Below are positions 7,783 to 17,270 of a stretch of 64,000 bases of DNA, piece by piece (positions within the stretch are counted from its first letter, which is position 1; the number at the start of each line of letters is the position of its first letter). The DNA comes from an uncultured Flavobacteriales bacterium (GTDB lineage: Bacteria > Bacteroidota > Bacteroidia > Flavobacteriales_D > Sanyastnellaceae). The stretch covers positions 59,906 through 123,905 of the forward strand of contig CALKGQ010000018.1 in the NCBI GenBank assembly GCA_938085425.1, read 5' to 3'. The notes under the pieces are model-generated. The model saw only the letters and a program-made list of their open reading frames with translations, ran no database searches and was not told the origin of the DNA. Both the position numbers and the translations under genes were made by a program.

Positions 7783-8796
7783 TCAAGACCAGCGGCCGGC
7801 ACCATGAAGGTGCTCTGCGATCTGCACCGTATTGGTCGCCGCACCCTTGCGAAGGTTGTCGGAAACGATCCAAAGGTGCAATCCCCTTGGATGGTCCAAA
7901 TCCCGTCGCAACCGCCCCACGAACACTTCGTCCTTGCCCTGTGCATGCAACGGCATGGGGTACCTCTCCCTGTGCGGCTCGTCCTCCACCACCACTCCCG
8001 GAAACGCACCAAGGGCCTTCCGAACCTCCGACAGCTCAAAATCACGGTCAAGTTCCAAGAAGACCGACTCGCTGTGGCCGCCCATCACAGGCACGCGCAC
8101 GGCAGTGCAAGACAACTGAATGGCGTCATCTCCCATGATTTTTTTGGTCTCATGGTGCACCTTCATTTCTTCGCGGGTGTAGCCATTGTCCTGAAAATCA
8201 TCACAATGCGGCAGACAATTGTTGTGGATGGGATGGGGGTACACACGTTGGGCCTCCAGCCCTTGGCGCTCCGCCTCGAGTTGGGCCACCGCCGCTTGTC
8301 CGGTTCCCGTCACGCTTTGGTACGTGTTGACCACCCCCCTTCGGATGGTCCATTGGTCATGGATGGGCTTCAAACACATCACAAGCTGCATGGTGGTGCA
8401 ATTGGGGTTGGCAATGATCATGTCTTCGCCGCTCAAGGAGGCACCATTCACTTCAGGCACCACCAATTTGTGGTGGGCCGACATCCTCCACGCACTGCTG
8501 TTGTCCACCACCGTGGTTCCAACCTCGGCAAACCGAGGTGCCCATTCCAAACTCACGGATCCGCCGGCTGAAAACAATGCGACGTTGGGCCTTGCAGCCA
8601 AGGCGTCTTCCATCGACATCACGGGAATTTCCTTGCCATGAAAGGCCACGGTGCGTCCCATCGATTTGGCCGAAGCCACAGGGAGCAATTCCCCGACCGG
8701 GAAGCGACGCTGTTCGAGGACCTGCAACATGGTTTGTCCCACCATGCCCGTGGCTCCCACCACGGCGACCTTGAGATTGGAAGAGGAAGTGTTCAT
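7783..8796 (-). CDS. asd: Aspartate-semialdehyde dehydrogenase
   Basis: A 337-residue enzyme that reduces aspartyl phosphate to aspartate semialdehyde with NADPH, at the branch point to diaminopimelate, lysine, methionine and threonine. It has the nucleotide-binding start VAVVGATGMVGQTML, the catalytic Cys133 in NPNCTT, the SVTGTGQAA loop and the catalytic-histidine region RVPVMGGHSE. Two ATGs lie two codons apart (8802 and 8796) and I cannot separate them with certainty. The gene is divergent from the lamin-tail protein gene, with 81 bases between the start codons. Confidence 0.96.
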   Translation of the reverse strand: MNTSSSNLKVAVVGATGMVGQTMLQVLEQRRFPVGELLPVASAKSMGRTVAFHGKEIPVMSMEDALAARPNVALFSAGGSVSLEWAPRFAEVGTTVVDNSSAWRMSAHHKLVVPEVNGASLSGEDMIIANPNCTTMQLVMCLKPIHDQWTIRRGVVNTYQSVTGTGQAAVAQLEAERQGLEAQRVYPHPIHNNCLPHCDDFQDNGYTREEMKVHHETKKIMGDDAIQLSCTAVRVPVMGGHSESVFLELDRDFELSEVRKALGAFPGVVVEDEPHRERYPMPLHAQGKDEVFVGRLRRDLDHPRGLHLWIVSDNLRKGAATNTVQIAEHLHGAGRWS

Positions 8797-8838
8797 GGGC
8801 ATTCACTTTGCCAACGCGGCCGGTCAATGGACCAGCGG

Positions 8839-8871
8839 TTTGGCAACTTGAGGCCAAAAATACGAGGTTTG
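8839..8871 (+). promoter_or_regulatory. Candidate promoter for the lamin-tail protein operon
   Basis: TTTG (8839-8842), 21 bases, then GAGGTTTG (8864-8871), six bases, then ATG 8878. The first T of the -7 consensus is replaced by G. If used, the operon transcript would be nearly leaderless. Confidence 0.4.
8855..8862 (-). promoter_or_regulatory. asd promoter -7 element
   Basis: TATTTTTG on the minus strand, a perfect TAnnTTTG, lies about 58 bases before ATG 8796, with GTTTC roughly 18 bases upstream as a weak -33 box. Unlike many genes here, asd would have a leader of about 50 bases. Confidence 0.5.
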
Positions 8872-8877
8872 GCAACG

Positions 8878-11800
8878 ATGAAACACACCCTTCTTTGGGG
8901 ATGTTGTGCGGTGGTGGCGATGGAACTTTCGGCCCAAACGATGAACTTGGATTCCCTAGAAATGGCCCAAGTCATCTGGTGGGGGGATTTGGCGCATTGG
9001 ACATCGACCCCAGCCTCCCCTTCAGCCCGCCATCCCTTTCCTTCATGGACCCTGAACGCCAGCGCGCCAGGGCCCCATGTCCTTTGGGGTTGTCCAGTGA
9101 CCCCTTGGCCCACAGACATGGAGCTTGATTTCGTGTGGGAGCAAAGGCTGCAGGGCTCGGACGCCAACCGGAGCGCCGTCCAATGGGCCCATGCTCCTGA
9201 CCCTGACCCCTCCCAGGCGGCCAAGCTTTTGGCGGAATCGAAGCTGGCGGGATGGCTCGATGACACGGGCTCAATGTCTGCAGGCCAAACCGGCAGCCAA
9301 GACCCATTGATCCTTGGTGCCCCACAAATGAGCGCTTGGGAGGCACCTGGCACCTGTCATCCATGGGGCCTGCCCTTCCAACTCGAAGGCAAAATGTCCT
9401 TCAACGATTCGGGAAGATGGATTGCCCAGGCTTGGGACCAAAACGGGCGTTCCACGACCTTGGTCGACACAGCCTTGGCGGTCCAAGGAGAAGGTTCCAT
9501 TTGCTTGGGCTTTGAAGTGCATCGCACCTCGAGTCACCACAACGATTGGCGGTTTGGTTGGTCCCCCTCCCCATCGGGGCCCGCGGAGGTGGAGCCCACC
9601 GAACCGTTGGTCACTTCGCTCACCCTCGTCGCACCCGATGTCGTGGAAGCCTTGTGGGGCGAAGAGGTGAACGCCAGCATGGCACATGCCAACTGGACTG
9701 CCCCCAGTCAAGCCTCCCCCCAGCCCACATGGGCCGACATGGATCCCGACCAGCCTGGCACACAGATCACACTTGTCGACCTTCCCACCAGCTGCGGCAA
9801 CCTGACCCGATGGACATTGCCCGTTGAAGTTCCCATCGGATCCTTTGCCCGCTTGACCGTGGGCACGGAGACGCACAAAGTTTGGCGGGATGGCGCATCG
9901 AAATTGGTGGGGCAGGACTTGGCGTTCACGGAAATCATGGCCGACCCCACCCCAGCGATGCATGCCCCAGAAACCCATTACCTCGAAGTGTTGAACGTCT
10001 CTCCCTGGGCTTTTGATCCCACCCAATTGTACCTGGAAGACCAAGGCATTTGGCACGGCCTTTTGGCAGCAGAAAACGCACATCACCCCTTGATCCTGCC
10101 CGGGCAACATTGGCTGATTGTTCAGGACCTCGAACCTTGGACCGACAGCATCGCCTCGTATGCCACCGTGGTCAAAGCTTCAGGATGGTCCGGGCTACGA
10201 GACGATGGGGAAACGGTCCAATTGCGCAGCCCTGACGGGTTGGTGCTCGAAACGTTGAGCTACGACGAAACTTGGTGGACAGACCAAGATGGCATCAGCC
10301 TGTCGAGCCGTTGGCCCAGCGCTTGCGACCACCCCTCGGTTTGGCAACCAGACCCCGAAGGTGCGTCCCCGGGAAGGGGACCCACGTTCGACGCGATGCT
10401 GCCTCCGCAAAACCGCCATCCCACGGTCCGCTTGCATCCCTCCGGGAACCTCGAGTTGTCACCGGCAAACCCATGGGATCCAAGGTTCCCTCCTGTGATT
10501 TCTTGCGAGGGTTCCGAGGGGTTGCAATGGGCCCAAATGGAACTTTTGAACCCCATGGATGACGAACAATGGTGGCGGTCGGACATCACCTTGGAAGCCC
10601 ATGGCCAGTTTCAACTGAAGTTGGACTCCATTCCGCTGTGCTTGCCACATGGCCAGACAGAAGGCCTCGATACTATGTGGCAAGCGCACCGACCTCCTCA
10701 GCCAGGGGACATCCGTTTGTCGGAGATTCTTCCAAGACATCACCCTGTTGCAGATGCCGAATTTGTGGAATGGGTCAACGCCAGTTCAGATACGTTGTCA
10801 TGGGCCAATGAGTTGTGGCCACCGGGGCAATGCTTGGTCCAAGCCACTGCGGGCTTCCAACAATTTGCCGATGGCTGGGGGACGACACCTGAGGCCTCTG
10901 GGGCCAATGCCTTGTGGGAAATTGTGGACGATTTGCGACTCACAAATGCGTCAGGCTCAGCAATCCTGGTGGGGGATTGGGGAGAAGAATTGGCCCATGT
11001 TCAATACCATGAATGTGGATACTCTGACCCCACAGATGCTGAAAATGGACGGAGCATGGTGCTGTCTTCCACAGTGCGCCAGCCAGATTCCATGGCGGTG
11101 TCGCCAGGGACGAGTGCATGGTCATCCTCTTCTTCTGAATGGGGCATGTCGCCTGGTTGGTTGGAAGAATCCTCTGCTGAACAGCCTCCATTGTTGCCTT
11201 TGACCAAGCCCCAATTTGGGATTTGGGAGGACCATTGGGCGATGACGGTTCCGCAAGGTTGGTCATTGGGCTTGTGGCAGACTGAACACTGGACGCCAGA
11301 AACGGGGTGGGACTTGGTGTGGCTCCAAGGCACCTTGATGGCGCGAAGCGATGCCACCATTGTGGACCTTTCTCAACCCCCTCAGCATGTGAGCGAGGTC
11401 CGTCTTTCGTTCCCCGAGCACATGGACGACATCTTGTTCAACCCCAATGCCCATGCCTCTGCGGAGTGGAATGAATGCCTTTTGGATCCTCTCCCAAGCC
11501 ATGCCCCTTTTCTTGAAATCAAGGCGTTCGGGGGAGATGCGGTGTCAAGGGATTGGCATTGGAGCTCCTCGGCAGATGCCCAAGCTGGGGATTTCGCTCC
11601 CGTCGGGGAGGTCAATTGGTGGATTCCCAGGGATTCCCTTCTTTGTTTGGCAACGTGTCCGGGGAGGGTCAAGAATGGGGGCCATCTTTGTGTTCCTGCC
11701 CAGCTGCCCAGCCTTCATGGGGACCGCATCCTGTCCTTGTCCATTCCTCAACAAGACTTGGTCCAAGCGCCCGTTTCAGAAGACATGCACAGCCCGTGGG

Positions 11801-12246
11801 TGATGTCCACCGAAGGCCTCTCTTTGATGCGGGTGCCCCACTCGTCCCATTGGACGAGCAGCCCATCTCAAGTGCGCGCCTCACCTGGGAAGCCAAATCA
11901 TCTTGCAAGGCCCGTGTTGGCCGACCACGACGGGCTCGAGTGCCTGCCTCGAAGCCTGCAGCCTGGGGGCGTTCATGGATGGGACGCCACGACCATCACT
12001 TGGACCCCTCCAACTCCCGACGACTCCTTCCACATCGAATGCCGCATCGAGGCACCCGAGAGACCCGATTGGGTGCAAATCCAACATGTCAATTTCTGGA
12101 AAGGTCCATGGTCCTGGTCTTGGCGAGGCGAACAAGTCGATGGTTCGCTCATTGGGCCAGGCACCTATGTGGTGGTGGTGGAATGGGAAAGCATGGAGGG
12201 GCTCCGGGGCGTGGACAAATGCCTGGTGGCGGTTGGACCTCCATAG
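8878..12246 (+). CDS. Secreted lamin-tail-domain surface protein
   Basis: A 1122-residue protein with a signal peptide (MKHTLLWGCCAVVAMELSAQ) and two lamin-tail domains, at about 346-455 (LAFTEIMADPTP...HYLEVLNVSP) and 611-700 (DIRLSEILPRHHPVADAEFVEWVN). The C-terminal part is strand-rich and ends in a FlgD/Ig-like module (GTYVVVVEWESMEGLRGVDKCLVAV). Long tryptophan-rich stretches between the domains match nothing I recognise. Lamin-tail domains occur in large cell-surface proteins of Bacteroidota, sometimes with nucleases, but no nuclease motif is visible here. The frame extends 80 codons upstream into asd; ATG 8878 starts the signal peptide. It heads the DUF4271-hemD-rnpA gene run and ends six bases before DUF4271. 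Confidence 0.8.
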   Translation: MKHTLLWGCCAVVAMELSAQTMNLDSLEMAQVIWWGDLAHWTSTPASPSARHPFPSWTLNASAPGPHVLWGCPVTPWPTDMELDFVWEQRLQGSDANRSAVQWAHAPDPDPSQAAKLLAESKLAGWLDDTGSMSAGQTGSQDPLILGAPQMSAWEAPGTCHPWGLPFQLEGKMSFNDSGRWIAQAWDQNGRSTTLVDTALAVQGEGSICLGFEVHRTSSHHNDWRFGWSPSPSGPAEVEPTEPLVTSLTLVAPDVVEALWGEEVNASMAHANWTAPSQASPQPTWADMDPDQPGTQITLVDLPTSCGNLTRWTLPVEVPIGSFARLTVGTETHKVWRDGASKLVGQDLAFTEIMADPTPAMHAPETHYLEVLNVSPWAFDPTQLYLEDQGIWHGLLAAENAHHPLILPGQHWLIVQDLEPWTDSIASYATVVKASGWSGLRDDGETVQLRSPDGLVLETLSYDETWWTDQDGISLSSRWPSACDHPSVWQPDPEGASPGRGPTFDAMLPPQNRHPTVRLHPSGNLELSPANPWDPRFPPVISCEGSEGLQWAQMELLNPMDDEQWWRSDITLEAHGQFQLKLDSIPLCLPHGQTEGLDTMWQAHRPPQPGDIRLSEILPRHHPVADAEFVEWVNASSDTLSWANELWPPGQCLVQATAGFQQFADGWGTTPEASGANALWEIVDDLRLTNASGSAILVGDWGEELAHVQYHECGYSDPTDAENGRSMVLSSTVRQPDSMAVSPGTSAWSSSSSEWGMSPGWLEESSAEQPPLLPLTKPQFGIWEDHWAMTVPQGWSLGLWQTEHWTPETGWDLVWLQGTLMARSDATIVDLSQPPQHVSEVRLSFPEHMDDILFNPNAHASAEWNECLLDPLPSHAPFLEIKAFGGDAVSRDWHWSSSADAQAGDFAPVGEVNWWIPRDSLLCLATCPGRVKNGGHLCVPAQLPSLHGDRILSLSIPQQDLVQAPVSEDMHSPWVMSTEGLSLMRVPHSSHWTSSPSQVRASPGKPNHLARPVLADHDGLECLPRSLQPGGVHGWDATTITWTPPTPDDSFHIECRIEAPERPDWVQIQHVNFWKGPWSWSWRGEQVDGSLIGPGTYVVVVEWESMEGLRGVDKCLVAVGPP

Positions 12247-12252
12247 CGGGAA

Positions 12253-12930
12253 ATGCACGACATTCGGCCCATGTTGGAAGGTCTCCCTTTCGAGCCTTGG
12301 GGCTCTCCTGAAATCCGCCCTCTTGCCCTTGGGCTGTTCACGTTGGTGGGCATTTGGGCATTGCAGGCGGGATTTGAAAGAGAGTCCACACGTTGGATGT
12401 GGGCGTGGCAAAAGCCGCGGAAGCTCACATTGCGAAATGCCGCAGAAACACCTCGCACGTTGGGGGTGGTCTTGAGCCATGTCGTTGCAAGCACAGGCTT
12501 GGCTTCAGGCCTTGCCTGGCTTCCATTGGAGTGGGGTACGCAGAGAATGCTTGCGCACGCCGCCCTTTGGATGTTGGTGGGGCAGGCGATGAAGTGGGGG
12601 GGCGCGCGTTTGGCCTTCGAAGACCGTGACTTGGCGAGCACCATGACTGAAATGAACCGCCATGGGAACACTTGGACGGCAATGGCGTTGGGAGCATGGA
12701 GCGTCATCGCCGCCATCCAACCCACCCTTTCGCATGCACCTTGGTCCAAGTGGATCGCTTCAGGCATGTTCATCCTGGCCATGACCGTCCACGCCATCAG
12801 GACTTCCACCTTGCTTCCAAAAGCCGGAAAAAACCGCCTTTTTGGAATCTTGTATCTTTGCACCCTCGAATGGGGGTGGGTGGCTCTATGGACCACTTGG
12901 AGCATTGCCACCTCCCTGAAAGGACACTGA
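12253..12930 (+). CDS. DUF4271 family integral membrane protein
   Basis: A 225-residue protein with about five to six hydrophobic segments (for example LALGLFTLVGIWALQAGF, TLGVVLSHVVASTGLASGL, MLAHAALWMLVGQAM, WTAMALGAWSVIAAI and RLFGILYLCTLEWGWVALW). The order membrane protein then uroporphyrinogen-III synthase is characteristic of DUF4271 in Bacteroidota, and the length fits. The biochemical function is unknown. It begins six bases after the lamin-tail gene and ends 12 bases before hemD, so it is operonic. The family assignment rests on context and general layout more than on a single diagnostic motif. Confidence 0.8.
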   Translation: MHDIRPMLEGLPFEPWGSPEIRPLALGLFTLVGIWALQAGFERESTRWMWAWQKPRKLTLRNAAETPRTLGVVLSHVVASTGLASGLAWLPLEWGTQRMLAHAALWMLVGQAMKWGGARLAFEDRDLASTMTEMNRHGNTWTAMALGAWSVIAAIQPTLSHAPWSKWIASGMFILAMTVHAIRTSTLLPKAGKNRLFGILYLCTLEWGWVALWTTWSIATSLKGH

Positions 12931-12942
12931 ACTGCACCAACC

Positions 12943-13683
12943 ATGGCCCAAAAGATCAAAACCATCCTGATCTCACAGCCCAAGCCATCCACAGAGAAGT
13001 CGCCGTACTTTGACTTGGCTGAGCGGCAGAAAATCACCATTGACTTTCGACCCTTCATTCACGTGGAAGGCATGGAAGCGCAAGATTTCAGGCAACAACG
13101 GGTGGATCTCGCGGAGCACACGGCGGTCATCTTGACGAGCCGTTTGGCCGTGGACCACTACTTCCGAATGGCCAAAGAACTCCGGTTCGAGGTGCCTGAT
13201 TCCATGAAGTACTTCTGCATCTCTGAGAGCACAGCGTACTACCTCCAGAAATACGTGCAGTACCGGAAAAGAAAGATTTTTCATGGCACCATCAAGTTCG
13301 ACGAGTTGCTTGTGTTGATGAAAAAGCACAAGAGCGAGAAATTCTTGTTGCCCTGCTCGGATCTGTTGAAGGACAGCATTCCAAATGCTTTGGAGGCCGG
13401 AAGCTTCGACTATTCGCGGGCCGTGATGTACCGGACGGTATGCTCCGACTTGAGCGATTTGAGCGATGTCAAATACGACATCCTTGTGTTCTTCAGCCCC
13501 AGTGGCATTGAGTCGCTGTTCAAGAATTTCCCTGACTTTGAGCAGGGCCAAACACGCATCGCGGTGTTTGGGCCGACCACGGCCAAGGCAGCAGAAAAAG
13601 CCGGGTTGCGCATCGACATCCATGCACCGACTGCCAAAGCGCCGTCCATGTCCATGGCCATCGATCAATACATCAAAAACTGA
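12943..13683 (+). CDS. hemD: Uroporphyrinogen-III synthase
   Basis: A 246-residue HemD that cyclises hydroxymethylbilane to uroporphyrinogen III in haem biosynthesis. Sequence identity between HemD proteins is low, but the Bacteroidota form is recognisable: KTILISQPKPSTEKSPYFDLAER at the start, TAVILTSRLAVDHYFRMA, YFCISESTAYYLQKYVQYRKRKI in the middle, and FFSPSGIESLFKNFP followed by IAVFGPTTAKAAEKAGL, the paired Rossmann-like domains of the fold. The stop codon directly abuts the GTG start of rnpA, with no intervening base. Confidence 0.93.
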   Translation: MAQKIKTILISQPKPSTEKSPYFDLAERQKITIDFRPFIHVEGMEAQDFRQQRVDLAEHTAVILTSRLAVDHYFRMAKELRFEVPDSMKYFCISESTAYYLQKYVQYRKRKIFHGTIKFDELLVLMKKHKSEKFLLPCSDLLKDSIPNALEAGSFDYSRAVMYRTVCSDLSDLSDVKYDILVFFSPSGIESLFKNFPDFEQGQTRIAVFGPTTAKAAEKAGLRIDIHAPTAKAPSMSMAIDQYIKN

Positions 13684-14079
13684 GTGCACACGCTCTCCAA
13701 GCGTGAGCGGCTCAAGTCGAAGTCGTTGATGGACCTCGCGTTCACCGAGGGCATCAAAATCAAAGCATTTCCCGTTTTCGCGCGGGCCACTCCTGCGGAA
13801 CTGTCCCACGATGTTCCATTTCAAGTGGCCTTTTCTGTTGGAAAGCGACGCTTTCGGCGCGCTGTGGACCGCAACCGCATCAAGCGCCTCTTGCGCGAGG
13901 CATGGCGTCTTGAAAAGTCGGAACTCGCCAAAAATTGGAAACCGGGGTCTACGCAATGGGCCGTCGTGTTCATCTTTGTGGGAAAGGACATCCCTTCGTT
14001 CTCCGATTGCCAACTGCTTTTGCGACGGCTGTCTCTGAAGCTGGCACAGGCCATGAACGAGCGTGAAGGGACCGTCTGA
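13684..14079 (+). CDS. rnpA: Ribonuclease P protein component
   Basis: A 131-residue basic protein that binds the RNase P RNA and helps cleave 5' leaders from pre-tRNAs. The family signature appears as VAFSVGKRRFRRAVDRNRIKRLLREAWR (roughly residues 48-75), including the RNR motif, preceded by LSKRERLKSK. It starts with GTG immediately after the hemD stop, so translation is very likely by termination-reinitiation. Placement behind hemD rather than beside rpmH and dnaA is the usual arrangement in Flavobacteria. It ends 21 bases before the protease gene. Confidence 0.96.
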   Translation: MHTLSKRERLKSKSLMDLAFTEGIKIKAFPVFARATPAELSHDVPFQVAFSVGKRRFRRAVDRNRIKRLLREAWRLEKSELAKNWKPGSTQWAVVFIFVGKDIPSFSDCQLLLRRLSLKLAQAMNEREGTV

Positions 14080-14100
14080 ACCCCACCTAACCCCTGACCC

Positions 14101-15759
14101 ATGCGTCGAATTTTGTTTTGGATGGCCCTGCCCCTAGGAATGGCTTTGATGACCGCCGCTGCCCTTTCCAAAGACGACTACTTCGAGATGTCCAAGCAGC
14201 TCGAAATCATGCAATCCGCCTTCCGCGAACTCAACCTGTTTTACGTCGATGAGCTCGCGCCAGGGGAACTCATGGAGACCGGCATCAAAGCCATGTTGGC
14301 CGACCTCGACCCCTACACGCGTTACTTCCCAGAGTCACGGATGGAAGACGCACGCTTCATGCAAACGGGCGAATACGGTGGTGTTGGGGCAAGCATTGAG
14401 CGCAGGGCAGGACAAACGGTCGTTGTGAACCTCTTGGAAGGGGAACCGGCAGACGAAGCCGGCATCCGGCTGGGCGATGTCTTGGTCGAAGTCGACGGAC
14501 GGGACGTCCAAGATTTGGGCACCGAACAGATTGGCGACCTCTTGCAAGGGGCCACCGGGACAGAAGTCTCCGTGGGAATGCGGCGTCCCGGACAGACCAC
14601 ACCACTCGCCTTCGACTTGACCAGAAGAAAGGTGAAGGTGCCAGATGTCCCTTATCAAGGCATGATTTCAGATCGGACCGGATATTTGGCATTGAATTCG
14701 TTCACCAAAACTGCCCATGCCAATGTGCGCAAGGCATTGCTCAACTTGACGGACTCTCTTGGGGCGGAAAACGTTGTCATCGACCTGAGGGGCAACGGTG
14801 GAGGTTTGCTGAGAGAGGCCATCGCCATCGTGAATTTGTTCGTGGGAAAAGGCCAAGAAGTGGTGAGCACCAAGGGAAAGCGTCCTGATTGGAACAAATC
14901 TTACAAGACCCGGGGAAGCGCGCTACGGCCCAATCTTCCTTTGGCCATTCTTGTCGATGGCAAGTCGGCCTCGGCCTCTGAAATTGTGGCTGGGACCCTT
15001 CAAGATTTGGACCGTGCGGTGGTGGTGGGAGAAGAGTCGTTTGGCAAGGGCCTCGTACAACAGACCAAAAAACTGGCCTACGGGACCCGGATGAAGGTGA
15101 CGGTCGCCAAATACTACACCCCAAGTGGACGGTGTGTGCAACGGTTGGATTACAGCCACCGAGATGGCGAGGGCGAAGTTCATGCGATGGCCGATTCTGC
15201 CTTGAAGACCTTTGCCACGCGCAATGGGCGTGAAGTGTTGGAAGGTCGGGGGGTCCTTCCCGATGTGGAGGTCGCTGCCCCGGAACTCTCCTACGTTTTG
15301 GCAGGATTGCTGGAAGAGCATGTCCTGTTTGACTTTGCCGTGGAAAAACGCAACGCCCTTGTGGCACCTGACAACGCCTCAGAATTTGGCTTGACCGAGG
15401 AGGTCTGGCGTGAGTTTGTGGAGCACGTGTCGTCCTTGGACGAGGTCCCCTACGCCTCGGGCACCTTCAAAGCCTTTGCCGCGTTGGAAGAAACGGCCCA
15501 AAAAGAACGCTTGGCCCAAGACAATGTCAAGGCGCTCGACCTCTTGAAGGAAGGGCTACAAGCAGACGTTCCAGCGGACCTCTCTCGATACGAGGCCTCC
15601 ATCCGAAAGGCCCTCGAGCAAGAGTTGGTGGTCCATCTCTACAATGCCACGGGTCGCTACCAGCATGGGTTGATGGTGGATCCTGTGTCCCTTCGGGCCG
15701 TCGCTTTGCTCGAATCCGATGAGGCCGCCCGCATCCTTGAAGGTCCGCTGAATCCGTGA
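14101..15759 (+). CDS. C-terminal processing peptidase, family S41
   Basis: A 552-residue CtpA/Prc-type protease with an N-terminal signal or anchor (MRRILFWMALPLGMALMTAAA), so it acts in the periplasm. A helical region precedes a PDZ domain (about 95-180; EYGGVGASIERRAGQ, EPADEAGIRLGDVLVEVDG), and the protease core holds the Ser-Lys dyad: S291 in GKSASASE and K316 in GEESFGKGLVQQ. The C-terminal 150 residues form a helical extension common in Bacteroidota members. It follows rnpA in the conserved hemD-rnpA-S41 order. Its stop overlaps the next start as TGATG. The substrate is unknown; the family trims C-termini of periplasmic or exported proteins. Confidence 0.95.
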   Translation: MRRILFWMALPLGMALMTAAALSKDDYFEMSKQLEIMQSAFRELNLFYVDELAPGELMETGIKAMLADLDPYTRYFPESRMEDARFMQTGEYGGVGASIERRAGQTVVVNLLEGEPADEAGIRLGDVLVEVDGRDVQDLGTEQIGDLLQGATGTEVSVGMRRPGQTTPLAFDLTRRKVKVPDVPYQGMISDRTGYLALNSFTKTAHANVRKALLNLTDSLGAENVVIDLRGNGGGLLREAIAIVNLFVGKGQEVVSTKGKRPDWNKSYKTRGSALRPNLPLAILVDGKSASASEIVAGTLQDLDRAVVVGEESFGKGLVQQTKKLAYGTRMKVTVAKYYTPSGRCVQRLDYSHRDGEGEVHAMADSALKTFATRNGREVLEGRGVLPDVEVAAPELSYVLAGLLEEHVLFDFAVEKRNALVAPDNASEFGLTEEVWREFVEHVSSLDEVPYASGTFKAFAALEETAQKERLAQDNVKALDLLKEGLQADVPADLSRYEASIRKALEQELVVHLYNATGRYQHGLMVDPVSLRAVALLESDEAARILEGPLNP

Positions 15760-17270
15760 TGGATTGGCCTCGGATCTTTCGAGGGAGTTCCTTGGGTTGG
15801 GTCCTGCTCATTTGGGGCACACCTTGGTCGCATGCGGCCATGTCACTTGGCGTGGCATGGACAGGGTTTGTGGCCGTCAAAACTTGCATCCGTCAACCCT
15901 CCAAGAGACAACTTACAAGACCCCTGAAGTGGCTTGGGCTGATGTTGTTGTGGCTCACGGCGAGTCTGGCGTGGACCGAGGACTTGACATGGGGTTTGCG
16001 GCTTTTGGGCTTGCAATGGCCCCTGTGGGTGCTTTTGGTCGCATGGCATGTGAGTCCATTGGGAACAGATGATGGACGAACCGCCCGAAGGTGGGTCATG
16101 GGCAGCGCGATGCTGGCGATGGCTGGAGCGTTGGCATGGGGCAGCCTCCAATGGCTCCAGGGTCACCCACTGGAGGGAAGGGAATGGTCGCCGTGGATGT
16201 CGCACATCCGGCTGTCGCTGTTTGCTGCCCTCGCCATGGGCTGGAATGCCAAGGTAAGTTCGGGCAAAGAGCTCGGCCTTTTTGCATTGGTTTGGGGAGG
16301 CTTCACACTGGCCACTGGCGCCCTGACCAGTGTCATGTTGGTGCCTTTGACCCTTGGTTGGGTGTTGCTTCAACGTTCTGCCCAAGGCAAACGGCCCATT
16401 GTGCTGTCCATAGGCCTCGTGGGAACATTGGTGGTGGCCATGGGCATGGGCCATTGGCTTCGGCCCGTGCCCCTCCCACACGACGGATTGCCTGCCCACA
16501 CCGCATGGGGCAATCCCTATGTCCATCAACCAGACCGCGTGCTCTCCGAAGGAGGCCACCGTCTTCATGTGTTGATGTGCGAGAAAGAGTGGGCAGAGGC
16601 TTGGCGCCAAGTCAGCGAAAAATCGCTTGATGAACAGAATGCCGCAGGCTACAGCATTCGGCCAAGGTTGTGGCGGTATTTGACCTCCAAAGGATGGCCC
16701 AAAGACGGAGAACACATCGTTCAATTGAGCCCAATCGAAGTGCAGGCCATTGAACAAGGGGCCACCAACGCAAGGCCACGCAGTGGGCTGGCCCAAAGGC
16801 TGCATGCCTTTCGATGGGAATATGAAACTTGGCAGGACGGTGGAAATCCCTCTGGACACAGTCTCTTTCAGCGTTTGGAACATTGGCAGGCAGGGTGGCA
16901 CGCCTGGAACGCATCCCTGTTGTGGGGGGGCGGCATCGGGGACGCAGAAGCGTCGATCCAACGCAGTTACTTGGCGCTGGACACCCCGCTGTCAGAAACG
17001 TTTCGCCACCGCGCGCACATGCAATACCTCACCTTGGGGATGACTGGAGGCGGCATGGCATTGGCGTTGTGGCTTGCCTTCGCCTTGAGTTGGTCTTGGC
17101 GATTCCGGGACCATGCGGTTGCGCAATGGTCCGGGCTCTTGGTCGCACTGAGCTTCCTCTTTGAAGACACGCTCGAAACCCAAGCAGGCGTTGTCGTCGT
17201 TGGGTTGGCTTTCGCACTCGGCAGCCACGCACTCAGGACAAGTGCCCGTCACCCACGCAGGACGAGCTGA
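15759..17270 (+). CDS. O-antigen ligase / polysaccharide polymerase-like membrane protein
   Basis: A 503-residue protein with roughly ten hydrophobic segments split by a large hydrophilic loop (about residues 245-400), the layout of the WaaL/Wzy O-antigen ligase superfamily. Late in the loop is a region resembling the conserved ligase periplasmic face (RLEHWQAGWHAWNASLLWGGGIGDAE, then FRHRAHMQYLTLGMTGGGMALALW), with R and H residues expected to contact lipid-linked sugar. ATG 15759 overlaps the protease stop by one base. The 3' end overlaps the convergent glycosyltransferase gene by 22 bases. A role in surface glycan assembly is supported by that neighbour, but the exact reaction is inferred. 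Confidence 0.78.
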   Translation: MDWPRIFRGSSLGWVLLIWGTPWSHAAMSLGVAWTGFVAVKTCIRQPSKRQLTRPLKWLGLMLLWLTASLAWTEDLTWGLRLLGLQWPLWVLLVAWHVSPLGTDDGRTARRWVMGSAMLAMAGALAWGSLQWLQGHPLEGREWSPWMSHIRLSLFAALAMGWNAKVSSGKELGLFALVWGGFTLATGALTSVMLVPLTLGWVLLQRSAQGKRPIVLSIGLVGTLVVAMGMGHWLRPVPLPHDGLPAHTAWGNPYVHQPDRVLSEGGHRLHVLMCEKEWAEAWRQVSEKSLDEQNAAGYSIRPRLWRYLTSKGWPKDGEHIVQLSPIEVQAIEQGATNARPRSGLAQRLHAFRWEYETWQDGGNPSGHSLFQRLEHWQAGWHAWNASLLWGGGIGDAEASIQRSYLALDTPLSETFRHRAHMQYLTLGMTGGGMALALWLAFALSWSWRFRDHAVAQWSGLLVALSFLFEDTLETQAGVVVVGLAFALGSHALRTSARHPRRTS

